Positions 8,865-17,399 are shown, numbered from the stretch's first letter. The stretch: 64,000 bases of DNA from Parolsenella sp958406235 (GCF_039062465.1 NZ_JBCLNF010000001.1:380927-444926), one strand, 5' to 3'. Made by a program: numbers and translations. Notes: generated from the letters alone by a model not told the origin.

Positions 8865-8903
8865 GCGGGCCGTAGGGCGTATGTGCTCTGCGGCCCGCTT
8901 TCG
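8865..8903 (+). terminator. Terminator-like hairpin after the CAU tRNA
   Basis: A perfect 8-bp stem (8865-8872 with 8891-8898) with an 18-base loop is followed by TTTCGTT. It sits 9 bases after the tRNA end. The methyltransferase remnant on the other strand ends at its outer edge. Confidence 0.65.
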
Positions 8904-8904
8904 T

Positions 8905-9164
8905 TAACAAGAGTCCGATGCCGCGTCCCTGGTTGAAGTCCTGGATCCAGGCGAGGATGGAGAACGGCGGGTTGTCGACCACGACGCAGCCCTCCGGGTA
9001 CTCGAACGACTCGAAGTCGCGCCCGGCCAGAATGACCTCACGATGTCAGACTCCTCGAAGCCCCGGCGCCCACGCACGTAGTCGAGCACGCCGGCGTACA
9101 CCTCCGGCAGCCTGTCCGAGGGACTCGCGATGCGCAGCCCATTCAGTCTGGCTATACTTGACAA
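8905..9164 (-). pseudogene. Remnant of an adenine-specific DNA methyltransferase
   Basis: On the minus strand one frame reads RLPEVYAGVLDYVRGRRGF then SDIV; about 125 bases in, the matching sequence continues in another frame as VILAGRDFESFEYPEG, VVVDNPPFSILAW and IQDFNQGRGIGL. DNPPFS is the catalytic motif IV (D/N-P-P-F/Y) of N6-adenine methyltransferases. The frame breaks near 9037, where two extra bases would account for the shift. The piece is only about 85 codons long and lacks an S-adenosylmethionine-binding FxGxG motif. It is best read as a decayed fragment of a mobile-element or phage methylase left beside the tRNA gene. Confidence 0.6.
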
Positions 9165-9194
9165 ACAGACGGAAGCGACACGGGAGGATTGGTA

Positions 9195-10166
9195 ATGGGA
9201 GAGACGGATTCTAGGGGCAGAATGTCCCTGATCAGACCGCTTTCCTGCGCCTATCTTGTATGGCTGGCCATCTCTCTGCTGTGTGTCGCCGTAATTCTTG
9301 GTTATACGACTCTGGCCTATGCCGGATTAGTCTCGACCGCATCTGAGTTATATCCAACTACCCAGGTTCTGGGATTTCATATTTCGGTATGGGTGCTCCT
9401 CGTGGCTTCTTGGGTCATCTTCACCGCAGTCGCGTTTGTTGGCTCGCTTTTCGGAATACGGGCCTTTAAATTGCCGAGTAATCCGGGTATTCGCGATAGC
9501 GCAACTAAATACGGGCGCATCGTCTTTTCCCTCAGCTTCTTAGACCTCCTGTTCTCGGTATTCCAGCAGAACGCAACGAGCTCCATCTCCTCGATCGTAT
9601 CCGTAGGCCTTTCTGGCTTTCTGCTGCTCGAAGTCGCGCGTTTCGCGCCTAATACCGAGGAAGTAGCCACCTCGTCATCCAAGCGCAGCGTATCTGCGAT
9701 TGAGGCCATTGGCCTTGAACAGGAACTTGAGAAGTCTCTTTCTAAGGATGCGAAGGAGCTATACCGCCTCCTGAGGGGATACTCCACGATCATGCTCGTC
9801 TGGGGCCTGCTTCGTCTTCTCAGCGGCGTTTCCCAGGTTTTTGGCAGGGGCTATGTCACCGGCGACGCAGAAAGTCTCCGCAACGTTATTGCCGGCGCGG
9901 ACGTCTGCCTCGTCGGTATTTATCTCCTTGTTACCGGCCGCTATGGCAAGCTCGCCCTTGCGGGTGGCCGTAACCTAAAGACTTTTTCAATTCTTAGCGG
10001 AGTCGGTCTCGTGATATCTGCCCTCACGCTCATTCCGGTCTTTCTCTGGTGGTGGCAGGGAAGGGCGCTCGCTGCGGGCGACGTCTTCTGCGTAGTTGTT
10101 GACCTCGCGCTTTATGCAGCGGGTGTGTTCTACGCTCGCAGCCTCGATCGTCTGCATGCGCTCTAG
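9195..10166 (+). CDS. Multi-pass membrane protein of unknown function
   Basis: A 323-residue protein that I do not recognise. Hydrophobic segments lie near residues 13-38, 53-78, 100-125, 195-215, 230-250, 265-290 and 295-315, with a charged stretch around 140-185 that is probably cytosolic. No catalytic motif is visible. ATG 9195 is preceded by ggagg at 9183-9187. It is enclosed by tRNA genes and adjoins the methyltransferase remnant, so it may belong to an acquired or variable segment. Its codon use does not stand out from its neighbours. Confidence 0.75.
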   Translation: MGETDSRGRMSLIRPLSCAYLVWLAISLLCVAVILGYTTLAYAGLVSTASELYPTTQVLGFHISVWVLLVASWVIFTAVAFVGSLFGIRAFKLPSNPGIRDSATKYGRIVFSLSFLDLLFSVFQQNATSSISSIVSVGLSGFLLLEVARFAPNTEEVATSSSKRSVSAIEAIGLEQELEKSLSKDAKELYRLLRGYSTIMLVWGLLRLLSGVSQVFGRGYVTGDAESLRNVIAGADVCLVGIYLLVTGRYGKLALAGGRNLKTFSILSGVGLVISALTLIPVFLWWWQGRALAAGDVFCVVVDLALYAAGVFYARSLDRLHAL

Positions 10167-10269
10167 TTCGCACTTCTTATTGCGCCTTGCAAACTAGCCA
10201 TGTCCACGCTTTGGCGTGTTTGTCTCACTGTCTGTTTGGCACCAATTGATACGACATTCATTTTTTCGC

Positions 10270-10299
10270 TTGCATACTCTCGAGTGCTTGTGATAGACT
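10270..10299 (+). promoter_or_regulatory. Predicted promoter of the tRNA-Val/tRNA-Ala pair
   Basis: TTGCAT (10270-10275) and TAGACT (10294-10299) are separated by 18 bases, and the -10 box ends 27 bases before tRNA-Val. The preceding gap contains a T-run at 10261-10266 and no open frame. Confidence 0.55.
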
Positions 10300-10326
10300 C
10301 CTTTCCGCTGCGACGGCAGCCGAAGT

Positions 10327-10401
10327 GGGCGATTGGCTCAGGGGTAGAGCACATCCTTCACACGGATGGGGTCGCTGGTTCGAATCCAGCATCGCCCACC
10401 A
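10327..10401 (+). tRNA. tRNA-Val (anticodon CAC)
   Basis: A 75-base cloverleaf with encoded CCA. The acceptor stem GGGCGAT/ATCGCCC is perfect. The anticodon loop TTCACAC gives CAC, reading GUG. The next tRNA begins 4 bases later. Confidence 0.96.
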
Positions 10402-10402
10402 C

Positions 10403-10485
10403 TTCGGGGAATTAGCTCAGTTGGGAGAGCGCATGACTGGCAGTCATGAGGTCAGGGGTTCGAACCCCCTATTCTCCACCATAAA
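10403..10485 (+). repeat. 83-bp direct repeat carrying tRNA-Ala (partner 8657-8739)
   Basis: The two tRNA-Ala genes are identical together with 3 bases upstream and 4 bases downstream, giving perfect direct repeats at 8657-8739 and 10403-10485. Between them lie the CAU tRNA, the methyltransferase remnant, the unknown membrane protein and tRNA-Val. Recombination between the repeats would remove 1,746 bp. Confidence 0.9.
10406..10481 (+). tRNA. tRNA-Ala (anticodon GGC), copy 2
   Basis: Identical over all 76 bases to copy 1 at 8660-8735, with the G3:U70 alanine identity pair and GGC anticodon. It lies 4 bases after tRNA-Val and probably shares its transcript. Confidence 0.97.
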
Positions 10486-10490
10486 CGACG

Positions 10491-10518
10491 AGGCCGGGGC
10501 TTTTGCTCCGGCCTTTTT
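10491..10518 (+). terminator. Intrinsic terminator after the tRNA-Val/tRNA-Ala pair
   Basis: A 10-bp stem (10491-10500 with 10505-10514, one G-U pair) and TTTT loop are followed by a T run. Confidence 0.85.
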
Positions 10519-10599
10519 GTTATGCGATGATGCTGCAAGTGAGTTGAAAGCCACTTCAGCATCGTGAGATTTAGGCCTTGCGCCGGAGAGAAGGTTCGT

Positions 10600-10974
10600 A
10601 TGTCCGAGGACACCAGCAATCCCGTCGAGGCCTTTGGTCTTCGTGTGGCTCACGTTGGAATCAACGCCGCAAGTCCTGAAGAGGCGATGGAGATTGCGTC
10701 CATCTTCGAGGCTCTCATGGGACTCGCTCCGGTCAAGACTCCCGTCTCCGTGTTCGCGGACACGCTCGTTGAGGTTATGAGTGGCTGCGGTCGCGGCAAG
10801 AAGGGGCATATCGGCTTTGGCGTCAATGACATTCCCGTTGCCGAGAAGTGGTTTGCCGCTCGCGGCTTTGAAATCAACGAGGATTCCCGCGCTCTCAACC
10901 CTGATGGCACAACGAAGCTCGTCTACTTCAAGCGCGAGATCGCCGGATTCGCCATTCATCTCTGCCAGAACTAG
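10600..10974 (+). CDS. Small VOC/glyoxalase-like protein resembling the C-terminal extension of KDPG aldolases
   Basis: This 124-residue protein starts a vicinal-oxygen-chelate type fold with VAHVGINAASPEEA and contains GHIGFGVND and FAIHLCQN. A similar domain is known as a C-terminal extension on some KDPG/KHG aldolases of Firmicutes and Actinobacteria; here it stands alone with no aldolase next to it. The role is not known. ATG 10600 has a GGAGAGAAGG site just upstream; the open frame extends back to 10564 without a better start. An ABC-F gene follows after 27 bases. Confidence 0.7.
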   Translation: MSEDTSNPVEAFGLRVAHVGINAASPEEAMEIASIFEALMGLAPVKTPVSVFADTLVEVMSGCGRGKKGHIGFGVNDIPVAEKWFAARGFEINEDSRALNPDGTTKLVYFKREIAGFAIHLCQN

Positions 10975-11001
10975 CCACAGATTCAAGCTCAGGAGAGTGC
11001 C

Positions 11002-13011
11002 TTGATTCTTCTTGCCGATAAGGTTTCCAAATCGTTTGGTGGTCGCACCCTATACGAAGGTGCGACGCTACAGCTCAATGCGGGTCAGCGCTGGGCCCTC
11101 GTTGGCCCTAACGGCGCCGGCAAGACGACGCTTCTCAAGATCGTCATGGGAACCGAGACGCCGGACGAAGGCACCGTTAGCTTTCAAAAGGGGACTACCG
11201 TCGGCTACCTCGAGCAGGAGGCTAAGCTCGCCGGGCACGACACCGCCCTCGAGGAGGTCATGGCGTCTGCGACGGAGATTCGCTCGCTCGGCGCTCGCAT
11301 CTCGGAGCTCGAAGCGCAAATTGCCAACGCTGGCGATGGCGATGGCCTCGAGTCGCTCCTGGATGAATATGGCCATGCTCAGGACAGGTTCGAGAGGCTG
11401 GGCGGCTATGAGCTCGAGAGTCGGGCCCGAGCCATCCTTTGCGGTCTCGGCTTCCCCGTAGAGGACCTCGACAAGCCCGCTGAGGATTTTTCGGGCGGAT
11501 GGCAGATGCGCATCTCCCTCTCCAAGCTCCTTCTCCGTCATCCAGATCTGCTGCTCCTTGACGAGCCCACGAACCACCTCGACCTCGAGAGCGTAAAGTG
11601 GCTCGAGCAGTTCCTCGCCGGCTATGACGGCGCCGTCCTTCTCGTGAGCCACGACCGCGCGTTCATGGATGCCTGCGTGTCCCACGTGGCAGCACTCGAG
11701 AACCGTCGCCTCACAACGTATACGGGCAACTACTCCAGCTACCTTCGTCAGCGCGAGGACAATCTCGAGCAGCTGCGAGCCAAGCGCGCTGCTCAGGAGC
11801 GCGAGATCGCTCACATGCAGGTCTTCGTTGATAAGTTCCGTTACAAGCCCACGAAGGCGGCTCAGGCTCAGGAGCGCATGAAGAAGATCGAGCAAATCAA
11901 GAGCGAGCTCGTCGTGCTCCCCGAGCAATCCAAGCACGTTCACTTCAGTTTCCCGGAGCCTCCCCGCACGGGAGATATGGTCATATCCATCGAGCATGTT
12001 CGCAAGGCGTTTGACGATAACCTCGTTTACGGCGACGCCAACGTGACGTTCTATCGCGGCGACCACGTCGCGCTTGTGGGCCCCAACGGCGCCGGCAAGT
12101 CGACCCTGATGAAGCTCGCCCTCGGTTTTGAGACTCCAGATGCAGGTAAGATCGAGCTCGGCCAGAACGTGACAAGCGCCTACTACGCCCAGCACCAGCT
12201 CGAGACTCTCAACGAAGGCAACACCGTCATGCGTGAGATGGACGAGGCGGCCCCCGGCTGGACGAGCTCGGAGGAGCGTCGCCTCCTTGGTGCCTTCCTC
12301 TTCCACGGCGACGACGTCGAGAAGCATGTGGGCGTTCTCTCCGGTGGCGAGCGCGCTCGTCTCGCCCTCGCGAAGATGCTCGTGGCGCCCGACCCACTCC
12401 TTTGCCTCGACGAGCCCACCAACCACCTCGACATCGACTCTGTCGACGTGCTGGAGCAGGCCCTGGTGGACTTCAAGGGAACCATTCTCCTGATCAGCCA
12501 CGATGAGCATCTCGTTCGTGCCGTGGCCAACAAGGTCGTCGAGGTCCGCGATGGTCGCGTCACCGTTTACGACGGCGACTATGACTACTACCTCTTCAAG
12601 CGCGCAGAGCTTGAGGCTGCAGAGGCGGAGGACGCTAAGCCTGCTACCACCAAGGCTTCAAAGGCGGTCGAGGCAAAGGCAGCCGATGCGCCCGCTCAGA
12701 CCAGCGGCAGGAACGTAAAGACCAAGGAGCAGCGTCGCGCCGAAGCCGAGGCGAGAAACGCGGCGTCCAAGGCCATGCGTTCCACCAAGAAGCGCCTTAA
12801 GGAGGTTGAGGCCGCCCTCGAGCCCGCTCACAAGCGCTACGACGAGCTTATGGAGCTCATGGCCTCTGAGGAGCTCTACGCCGACGCAAAGAAGTTTGAC
12901 GAGGCGATGGCGGAGTATAACGCTCTCAAGAAGAAGATTCCGGCGCTCGAAGAGGAGTGGCTCGAGCTTTCGACCGCCCTCGAGGAAGCCCAGAGCGGAA
13001 TCGGAGCATGA
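11002..13011 (+). CDS. ABC-F family ATPase (ribosome-associated), Uup-like
   Basis: A 669-residue protein with two ABC domains and no membrane segment, as in ABC-F translation factors that act at the ribosomal E site. Walker A motifs are GPNGAGKTT (near residues 36-44) and GPNGAGKST (near 363-371). Signatures are FSGGWQM and LSGGERA, and both Walker B regions end DEPTNHLD. The linker between the domains is charged. After about residue 540 comes a Lys/Ala-rich stretch and then a coiled-coil tail as in Uup. The TTG start has aggag 6 bases upstream. The stop overlaps the next gene. Confidence 0.9.
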   Translation: MILLADKVSKSFGGRTLYEGATLQLNAGQRWALVGPNGAGKTTLLKIVMGTETPDEGTVSFQKGTTVGYLEQEAKLAGHDTALEEVMASATEIRSLGARISELEAQIANAGDGDGLESLLDEYGHAQDRFERLGGYELESRARAILCGLGFPVEDLDKPAEDFSGGWQMRISLSKLLLRHPDLLLLDEPTNHLDLESVKWLEQFLAGYDGAVLLVSHDRAFMDACVSHVAALENRRLTTYTGNYSSYLRQREDNLEQLRAKRAAQEREIAHMQVFVDKFRYKPTKAAQAQERMKKIEQIKSELVVLPEQSKHVHFSFPEPPRTGDMVISIEHVRKAFDDNLVYGDANVTFYRGDHVALVGPNGAGKSTLMKLALGFETPDAGKIELGQNVTSAYYAQHQLETLNEGNTVMREMDEAAPGWTSSEERRLLGAFLFHGDDVEKHVGVLSGGERARLALAKMLVAPDPLLCLDEPTNHLDIDSVDVLEQALVDFKGTILLISHDEHLVRAVANKVVEVRDGRVTVYDGDYDYYLFKRAELEAAEAEDAKPATTKASKAVEAKAADAPAQTSGRNVKTKEQRRAEAEARNAASKAMRSTKKRLKEVEAALEPAHKRYDELMELMASEELYADAKKFDEAMAEYNALKKKIPALEEEWLELSTALEEAQSGIGA

Positions 13012-13706
13012 TGTCCCCGAGCCGGCTATTTACCATCGCGATTACGGTCGTTCTGCTCATGCTGTCTGCCGTCGTGCACGAAGTCGCACACGGATGGGTG
13101 GCTCATCTCTGTGGGGACGACACGGCGAAGGAGGCAGGCAGGCTGACGCTAAACCCAGCTCGCCATCTGGACGGGTTTGGTTCGTTTGTTCTGCCGATCC
13201 TCATGGAGCTTCTGGGCGGGTTCGTTTTCGCTTACGCAAAGCCCGTTCCCTACAACCCGAATCGCCTCAAAAACCCAAGGCGCGATGAGGTTCTCGTGGC
13301 CTTCGCCGGACCCGCATCCAACATCCTCCAGGCTTGTATTGGCACGGGCCTCTTTAACCTCGTGTGGGGCGCCATCGAGCGCAATCCCGGCTTGTTTTCC
13401 GCAGGGCCCGTGGTCTTCGGCTATACCCCCATGGCTCTCATTCTGTCCCTCTTCTCTACCTACGTGTGGATCAATCTCACCCTAGCCTTTTTTAATCTAA
13501 TTCCCTTTCCGCCCCTGGATGGGTCAAAGGTGCTCTGTTACTTCCTAAAGGGCGAGACGCTCAGGCGCTACTATCAAATCCAGAACTACGCCATGCCCAT
13601 CCTCCTCGTATTGCTCTATGCCCTTCCCAAGCTTGGCCTTGATCCCGTTGGGGCGTATCTCGAGTTCACAGCCGGTGGTCTATACAACCTGCTCATGGGG
13701 GTGTGA
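13008..13706 (+). CDS. Site-2 protease family (M50) membrane metalloprotease, short form
   Basis: A 232-residue membrane protein with HEVAHGW (zinc-binding HExxH) near residue 24 in the first membrane helix and NLIPFPPLDGS near residue 165, carrying the third-ligand Asp. No PDZ domain is present, unlike the rseP gene at 3078. This short form is often found directly upstream of scpA, as here. ATG 13008 overlaps the ABC-F stop as ATGA; a second ATG at 13011 is possible. The substrate is unknown. Confidence 0.9.
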   Translation: MMSPSRLFTIAITVVLLMLSAVVHEVAHGWVAHLCGDDTAKEAGRLTLNPARHLDGFGSFVLPILMELLGGFVFAYAKPVPYNPNRLKNPRRDEVLVAFAGPASNILQACIGTGLFNLVWGAIERNPGLFSAGPVVFGYTPMALILSLFSTYVWINLTLAFFNLIPFPPLDGSKVLCYFLKGETLRRYYQIQNYAMPILLVLLYALPKLGLDPVGAYLEFTAGGLYNLLMGV

Positions 13707-13707
13707 C

Positions 13708-14517
13708 GTGAGCTATCGCATTCAGACCCAAGCCTATTCAGGTCCTTTTGACCTACTCCTTCAGCTTGTGAGCAGGCAGCGCGTGGACATCGGAGCTATT
13801 TCCATCTCTGAGGTGGCGGACCAGTACCTAGCCGAGGTCGAGAGGATGGGGGAGCTCGACCTCGACGTCGCAAGCGATTTCGTCCTTGTCGCCTCCACGC
13901 TCCTGGACATAAAGGCCGCATCGCTCGTTCCCGACGACACGCCCGTTCACAAGACGGAGGACGACGAGAATGACGACCTCGAGGGCCTCACCGCAGACGA
14001 AGCGAGAGAGGTCCTCGTCGCCAGGCTTATCGCATACAAGCAGTTTAGGAATGCCGCGGCAGCTCTTGGAAGCCGCATGGAGTCTGAGGCGCGCATGCAT
14101 CCGCGTGTCGCTGGCCCCGACCCAGGCTTTCTCCATGTCGTTCCCGATTACCTCGAAGGCATCACGTTAAGAGGGCTCGCTGTCATCTGCGCAGACCTAG
14201 ACAGTAGGCGAGAGGGCTTCCTCCTCGAGGCGGAACACATCGCGCCAAAGAGGTTGCCAGTCGCGCTTACTGTGGCTTCCGTCGATCGCGTGACGCGCTC
14301 ACGCGGACATCTTACGTTTAACGAGCTCCTCGACGGAGAACGAACGCCCGAGCAGGTTGTTGTTACGTTTCTCGCGATCCTTCAGCTCTACAAGCTTGGC
14401 TCCGTCACGCTCTCGCAGGCTGAGACCTTCGGAGAAATCGAGATCGACCGCATCGAGGGCGCGCCCGCCTACGAAATTGACGCGACGGCGCTAGCCGAGC
14501 TGGAAGGGGAGTACTAA
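13708..14517 (+). CDS. scpA: Segregation and condensation protein A
   Basis: This kleisin subunit bridges the SMC head domains and works with ScpB in chromosome compaction. The N-terminus has the typical YSGPFDLLLQLVSRQRVDI pattern and DIKAASLVP in the SMC-contacting helix. A winged-helix C-terminus with the frame LTFNELLDGE follows. Length (269 residues) is normal. I chose GTG 13708, one base after the previous stop, because homology begins there; the frame is open further upstream only inside the protease gene. The stop overlaps scpB by one base. Confidence 0.93.
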   Translation: MSYRIQTQAYSGPFDLLLQLVSRQRVDIGAISISEVADQYLAEVERMGELDLDVASDFVLVASTLLDIKAASLVPDDTPVHKTEDDENDDLEGLTADEAREVLVARLIAYKQFRNAAAALGSRMESEARMHPRVAGPDPGFLHVVPDYLEGITLRGLAVICADLDSRREGFLLEAEHIAPKRLPVALTVASVDRVTRSRGHLTFNELLDGERTPEQVVVTFLAILQLYKLGSVTLSQAETFGEIEIDRIEGAPAYEIDATALAELEGEY

Positions 14518-15191
14518 TGCAGGAGTTGGATAAGCTCGACGCCAATTCGATTCGTGGCGCGCTTGAGGCGATGCTTCTCGTGTCAAGCGACCCCGTCAGC
14601 GCGACTGACCTTGCGGCGGTGCTCGGCATTACTCCAGGCGAAGCCTCTGAGGCCCTTGCCGACTTGGCAGCTGAGTACTCAGACGCAAACCGCGGCTTCC
14701 AGCTTCGTGAGGTCGCCGGGGGCTGGAGGCTCTTCACCCATCCTGCCTTCCACGACCAGGTCGAGGCACTTGTCATGAGCTGGGACACCAGGAAGCTCTC
14801 CCAGGCGGCACTAGAGACCCTTGCAGTCATCGCGTACCACCAGCCCGTCACCCGCGAGGGCGTCAAGGCGATCCGCGGTGTCAATTCCGACGGCGTCATC
14901 GCGTCCCTCGTCGACAAGGGCCTCGTCCGAGAGGCGGGCAGGGATCCTCAGCGCGCTCAAGCCATTCGCTATGCAACGACGCAGGCGTTTCTCGAGCGCT
15001 TCGGCCTCAAGAGCCTCCGCGAGCTGCCGGATCTCGAGCAGTTCGCCCCTGACGAGGAGTCGAAGAAGTTCATCCGCGAGCGTCTGAGCGGCCGCGTCAT
15101 CGAGTCGACCCTCGAAGAAGCGGAGGCTGACTTCGAGGAAGAGCGCGAGCTCCTTTCGGATGACATGACCGGTGATGCCGCGAATGAGTAA
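14517..15191 (+). CDS. scpB: Segregation and condensation protein B
   Basis: A partner of ScpA in the SMC condensin complex, with two winged-helix domains. Landmarks are AMLLVSSDPVS near the N-terminus, GGWRLFTHP, LSQAALETLAVIAYHQPVTR near residues 95-114 and IRGVNSDG after it. It has 224 residues and an acidic tail. The TAATG overlap with scpA points to coupled translation. Confidence 0.94.
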   Translation: MQELDKLDANSIRGALEAMLLVSSDPVSATDLAAVLGITPGEASEALADLAAEYSDANRGFQLREVAGGWRLFTHPAFHDQVEALVMSWDTRKLSQAALETLAVIAYHQPVTREGVKAIRGVNSDGVIASLVDKGLVREAGRDPQRAQAIRYATTQAFLERFGLKSLRELPDLEQFAPDEESKKFIRERLSGRVIESTLEEAEADFEEERELLSDDMTGDAANE

Positions 15192-15984
15192 ACAAGCCGA
15201 CCAGGAGGAGCGCATCGTTCCGATGCGTCTCCAGAAGTTTCTTGCTCGAGCGGGCGCCGCCAGCCGCAGGGGATCCGAGAACCTTATGACGGCTGGTCGC
15301 GTTCGCGTCAACGGCGTCGTCGTGACGGAGCTCGGCAGCAAGGTCGATCCCACCGTTGACGTCGTCACCGTTGACGGCCGAGAGGTGCGTCTTGCTGATG
15401 AGGCCGTGTACATCATCCTCAATAAGCCTGCAGGTTATGTGACCACCATGAGCGACCCAGCCGGGAGGCCGTGCGTGGCGTCCCTGGTTCCCAAGGACCA
15501 GTATCCGGGGCTCTTTCCCGTGGGGAGGCTCGACCGCGACACCACGGGAATCCTCCTCTTCACAACGGATGGCGAAGCGGCGCAGAGACTTCTCCACCCC
15601 TCGTTCGAGAAGGACAAGCATTACGTCGCACTTGTCGAGGGCAGCCTTTCTCGTGCAGCGATCGACAGGCTCGAGCGTGGCATTACGTTGGATGACGGCC
15701 CCTGCGCGCCAGCGAAGGTAGGGCGCATCGAAGCTGACTCGCCTCTTGCGAGCGCCGTTTGCCCAAGAGACATTCCCAAGGGCTGCTCACTCGTTGGCCT
15801 CACCATTCATGAAGGTCGAAAGCACCAGGTCAAGCGCATGCTCTCGGAAGTGGGGCACGAAGTGATTGCACTTCACAGGGACACGTTTGGCCCGCTCGTG
15901 CTAAAGGATGTCAAACCTGGCAAATGGCGTCAGCTTACGGCCGATGAGCGCAAGAGGCTCCTCGCGCAGACGAAGGGGGAGTAG
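15184..15984 (+). CDS. rluB: Pseudouridine synthase of the RluB/RsuA family
   Basis: An RNA pseudouridine synthase, probably for 23S rRNA as in most scpB-linked genes. An S4 RNA-binding domain (MRLQKFLARAGAASRR) begins near residue 11. The catalytic motif is GRLDRDTTGILLFTTDG with the nucleophilic Asp, and HQVKRML lies near the C-terminus. ATG 15184 overlaps the scpB end by 8 bases; ATG 15175 (3 residues longer) is equally open. Length is 266 residues. Confidence 0.9.
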   Translation: MSKQADQEERIVPMRLQKFLARAGAASRRGSENLMTAGRVRVNGVVVTELGSKVDPTVDVVTVDGREVRLADEAVYIILNKPAGYVTTMSDPAGRPCVASLVPKDQYPGLFPVGRLDRDTTGILLFTTDGEAAQRLLHPSFEKDKHYVALVEGSLSRAAIDRLERGITLDDGPCAPAKVGRIEADSPLASAVCPRDIPKGCSLVGLTIHEGRKHQVKRMLSEVGHEVIALHRDTFGPLVLKDVKPGKWRQLTADERKRLLAQTKGE

Positions 15985-15987
15985 GGT

Positions 15988-16677
15988 ATGAAGGAATATG
16001 GTCGCATCATCCTCATGAGGCACCCTCAGACTGAGTACAACATCGAGGCACGCCTTTCCGGCAGGATCGACGTCAAGCTTTCCGAGCTGGGCATCGAGCA
16101 GGCGAAGCGCGCCGCGCGCGCCATCGTTGCCTGGAAGCCCGACCGCATCATTACGTCGCCTCTATCGAGAGCCCATGCCATTGCCGACGTTGCCGCGAAG
16201 CAGCTTGGCCTTGAGGCAATCGAGGACGACCGCGTGATCGAAATGGACTTTGGCTCTATGGAGGGCAAGCGCGTCGCAGACCTGCCGGCGCTTGGGTACC
16301 CGTTCCCCTGGCGTGTGGTCGACGGCAAGTCCCTTCCGGCTCCGGGGGCGGAAAGCTACGAGGACCTGATCGAGCGCGCCCGCACCTTTGTTGAATATGC
16401 GAAGGGTCTCGAGGGTAAGACCGTCGTCGTCACGCATGGTGGTTTCACGAGGGCCTTCATGGCCGCCGTCTACGGCATTCCTGTGGAACTGTTCTGGGAT
16501 CGTGTCGTGGCGAATGTTTCGTCACACGTATTTGTCTCAAATGGTGAGCGTCTCTCCCTGCAAACCTCGGGCCTTGCCCCAAGCGAGCTCGAGCGGCGCG
16601 CAAAGACGGGTTTCGTGCTTGGCAAGTCTCCCCTTGCCGACATTGAGACGGACGACCTGATTGCAAAGATGAGCTAG
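15988..16677 (+). CDS. Histidine phosphatase superfamily protein (phosphoglycerate mutase-like)
   Basis: A 229-residue protein of the branch-1 histidine phosphatases. The phospho-acceptor motif is LMRHPQTEYN (usual RHGxT, here RHPxT). LSELGIEQAKRA and ITSPLSRAHAIA follow, and the second catalytic His is in VTHGGFTRA near residue 154. Such enzymes dephosphorylate varied small molecules, so the substrate is open. It begins 3 bases after rluB, and cmk follows after 32 bases. Confidence 0.88.
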   Translation: MKEYGRIILMRHPQTEYNIEARLSGRIDVKLSELGIEQAKRAARAIVAWKPDRIITSPLSRAHAIADVAAKQLGLEAIEDDRVIEMDFGSMEGKRVADLPALGYPFPWRVVDGKSLPAPGAESYEDLIERARTFVEYAKGLEGKTVVVTHGGFTRAFMAAVYGIPVELFWDRVVANVSSHVFVSNGERLSLQTSGLAPSELERRAKTGFVLGKSPLADIETDDLIAKMS

Positions 16678-16709
16678 CATGGGCTGAAAGCCCTTAAAAG
16701 GAGGAAGAC

Positions 16710-17399
16710 ATGATCGTTGCCATTGACGGGCCGGCCGGGTCCGGCAAGTCCACGGTCGCGAGGGCCATGGCCTCTCGCGAAGGCCTTACGTACCTCGACA
16801 CCGGTGCCATGTACCGCGCCGTTACCGACGCCGCCCTCACCCGCGGCATCGACGTGACCGATTCCGCCGCAGTCGCAGATCTCGCCAACCGCATCGAGAT
16901 CTCTCTTGAGAACGGCCCCGAGGGTCCCGTCGTCATCGTCGACGGAGTCGATCGAACGAAGGCCATCAGAACGCCCGAAGTCGACGAGAACGTGTCTGCC
17001 GTCGCAGCAGTCCCCGAGGTCAGGGCAGCCATGGTTGAGCTTCAGCGCGCCTCTTCCAAGAACGCAGACGTTGTCGCCGAAGGAAGGGACATCGGAACGG
17101 TCGTCTTTCCCGAGGCCGAGGTCAAGATTTTCCTGACGGCAGATCCCTCTGCACGTGCGCGCCGTCGAGCCGTCCAGCGCCACGGCGGAGACACTGCCAA
17201 GGATTCAAGCGCCGTAGCGGACTCTGCAGAGGCCGCCGCCATCGAAGCCGAGCTCATCGCCCGTGACAAGGCGGACTCCACTCGCAAGACCGCTCCGCTC
17301 AAGCCCGCAGAGGACGCCGTGCACATCGACTCTACCGGCCTGACCGTTGACGAGGTTTGCGACCAGATTTCCGCCCTCATCTCTAAGGCGCGCGCATGA
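16710..17399 (+). CDS. cmk: Cytidylate kinase
   Basis: This enzyme phosphorylates CMP and dCMP with ATP. The P-loop is DGPAGSGKSTVARA at residues 5-18, then LDTGAMYRA (substrate binding), EGRDIGTVVFP and a lid with RARRRAVQRHGG. Length (229 residues) is normal. AAGGAGG lies just upstream of ATG 16710. It overlaps plsC by 4 bases. Confidence 0.95.
   Translation: MIVAIDGPAGSGKSTVARAMASREGLTYLDTGAMYRAVTDAALTRGIDVTDSAAVADLANRIEISLENGPEGPVVIVDGVDRTKAIRTPEVDENVSAVAAVPEVRAAMVELQRASSKNADVVAEGRDIGTVVFPEAEVKIFLTADPSARARRRAVQRHGGDTAKDSSAVADSAEAAAIEAELIARDKADSTRKTAPLKPAEDAVHIDSTGLTVDEVCDQISALISKARA

Noticed and set aside
8904..9164. 86-codon frame as a real protein
   Set aside because: The methyltransferase pattern continues in another frame after about 42 codons; the rest of this frame is Ser/Arg-rich noise. 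It is listed as a pseudogene instead.
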